Part shown: positions 63,974 through 64,000 of the stretch, one piece after another
Layout: each line of letters starts with the position of its first letter
Position numbering within the stretch: the first letter of the stretch is position 1
NCBI GenBank assembly: GCA_002256345.1
Contig: NKIY01000006.1
Span: 186,001 to 250,000, forward strand
Length of the DNA stretch: 64,000 nt
DNA from: Bradyrhizobiaceae bacterium PARB1
GTDB taxonomy: Bacteria; Pseudomonadota; Alphaproteobacteria; Rhizobiales; Xanthobacteraceae
Direction of reading: 5' to 3'
Program-made: the position numbers and the translations under genes
Notes under the pieces: generated by a model
What the model saw: only the letters and a program-made list of their open reading frames with translations
The model's database searches: none
Told to the model about the DNA's origin: nothing

Positions 63974-64000
63974 CGCGATCTTCCCTCTGAAAGACGGCGT

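Overview
The window is a GC-rich stretch of an alphaproteobacterial chromosome. It most probably comes from the Nitrobacteraceae (Bradyrhizobium / Rhodopseudomonas / Tardiphaga / Afipia group). The evidence is an imuB-dnaE2 mutasome, a biliverdin-type bacteriophytochrome, a TIGR03808/TIGR03809 gene pair, DUF2336 and SigF/NrsF proteins, and several dispersed repeats I remember from Bradyrhizobiaceae genomes (4295-4343, 13485-13606, 17186-17310, 33026-33102, 52758-52804). I see no rRNA, tRNA, CRISPR array, integrase or insertion sequence; it reads as core chromosome with some accessory inserts.

Layout, left to right. 1-4295: 3' end of imuB and complete dnaE2 (SOS translesion synthesis). 4387-18096: a small membrane protein, a CaiB/BaiF CoA-transferase, a CzcA/CusA-type RND efflux pair, a bacteriophytochrome HWE kinase fused to a receiver, a TolC-family outer-membrane protein, an acetyl-CoA hydrolase/transferase and an enoyl-CoA hydratase. 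18175-20267: an exported hypothetical protein, then an ECF sigma factor with its NrsF (DUF1109) membrane anti-sigma factor and a candidate autoregulated promoter. 20435-24844: a compact type I secretion operon made of an unusual acidic, cysteine-free 413-residue candidate cargo, a PrtD-type ABC exporter and a membrane-fusion protein, with a perfect hairpin between cargo and exporter. 24856-30126: a DenD-like dehydrogenase, a DUF2336 protein, a diguanylate cyclase and a second ECF sigma/anti-sigma pair. 30696-32683: the TIGR03809 protein and the Tat-exported beta-helix TIGR03808 protein, convergent. 33332-42225: a minus-strand run with an 87-aa conserved hypothetical, an MFS exporter, and then a tightly packed methylmalonyl-CoA mutase operon (mutA, GFA protein, a 55-codon small ORF, scpA, a DUF3298-like exported protein, meaB, pyroglutamyl peptidase). 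42629-45808: a glycine-rich autotransporter.

46501-49213: folP-folB-folK, a DUF4332 protein and a small conserved protein. 49575-53688: a HerA-like ATPase, an M20 peptidase and a class II aldolase. 53823-61001: several regulator/target pairs (GlxA-type AraC regulator with an isonitrile-hydratase-like protein, MocR regulator with an EamA transporter, Lrp/AsnC regulator with a DMT transporter), an NTF2-like protein and a Tat-signalled class A beta-lactamase. 61023-63973: a GT39-like membrane protein and a membrane-anchored, proline-rich hypothetical protein.

The best candidate for an undescribed system is the type I secretion operon at 20435-24844, whose cargo has no RTX repeats and belongs to no family I recognise. 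Secondary candidates are the 55-residue ORF ending 2 nt before scpA, and the two ECF operons, each preceded by a well-spaced candidate ECF promoter. All family assignments come from reading motifs, not from database searches.
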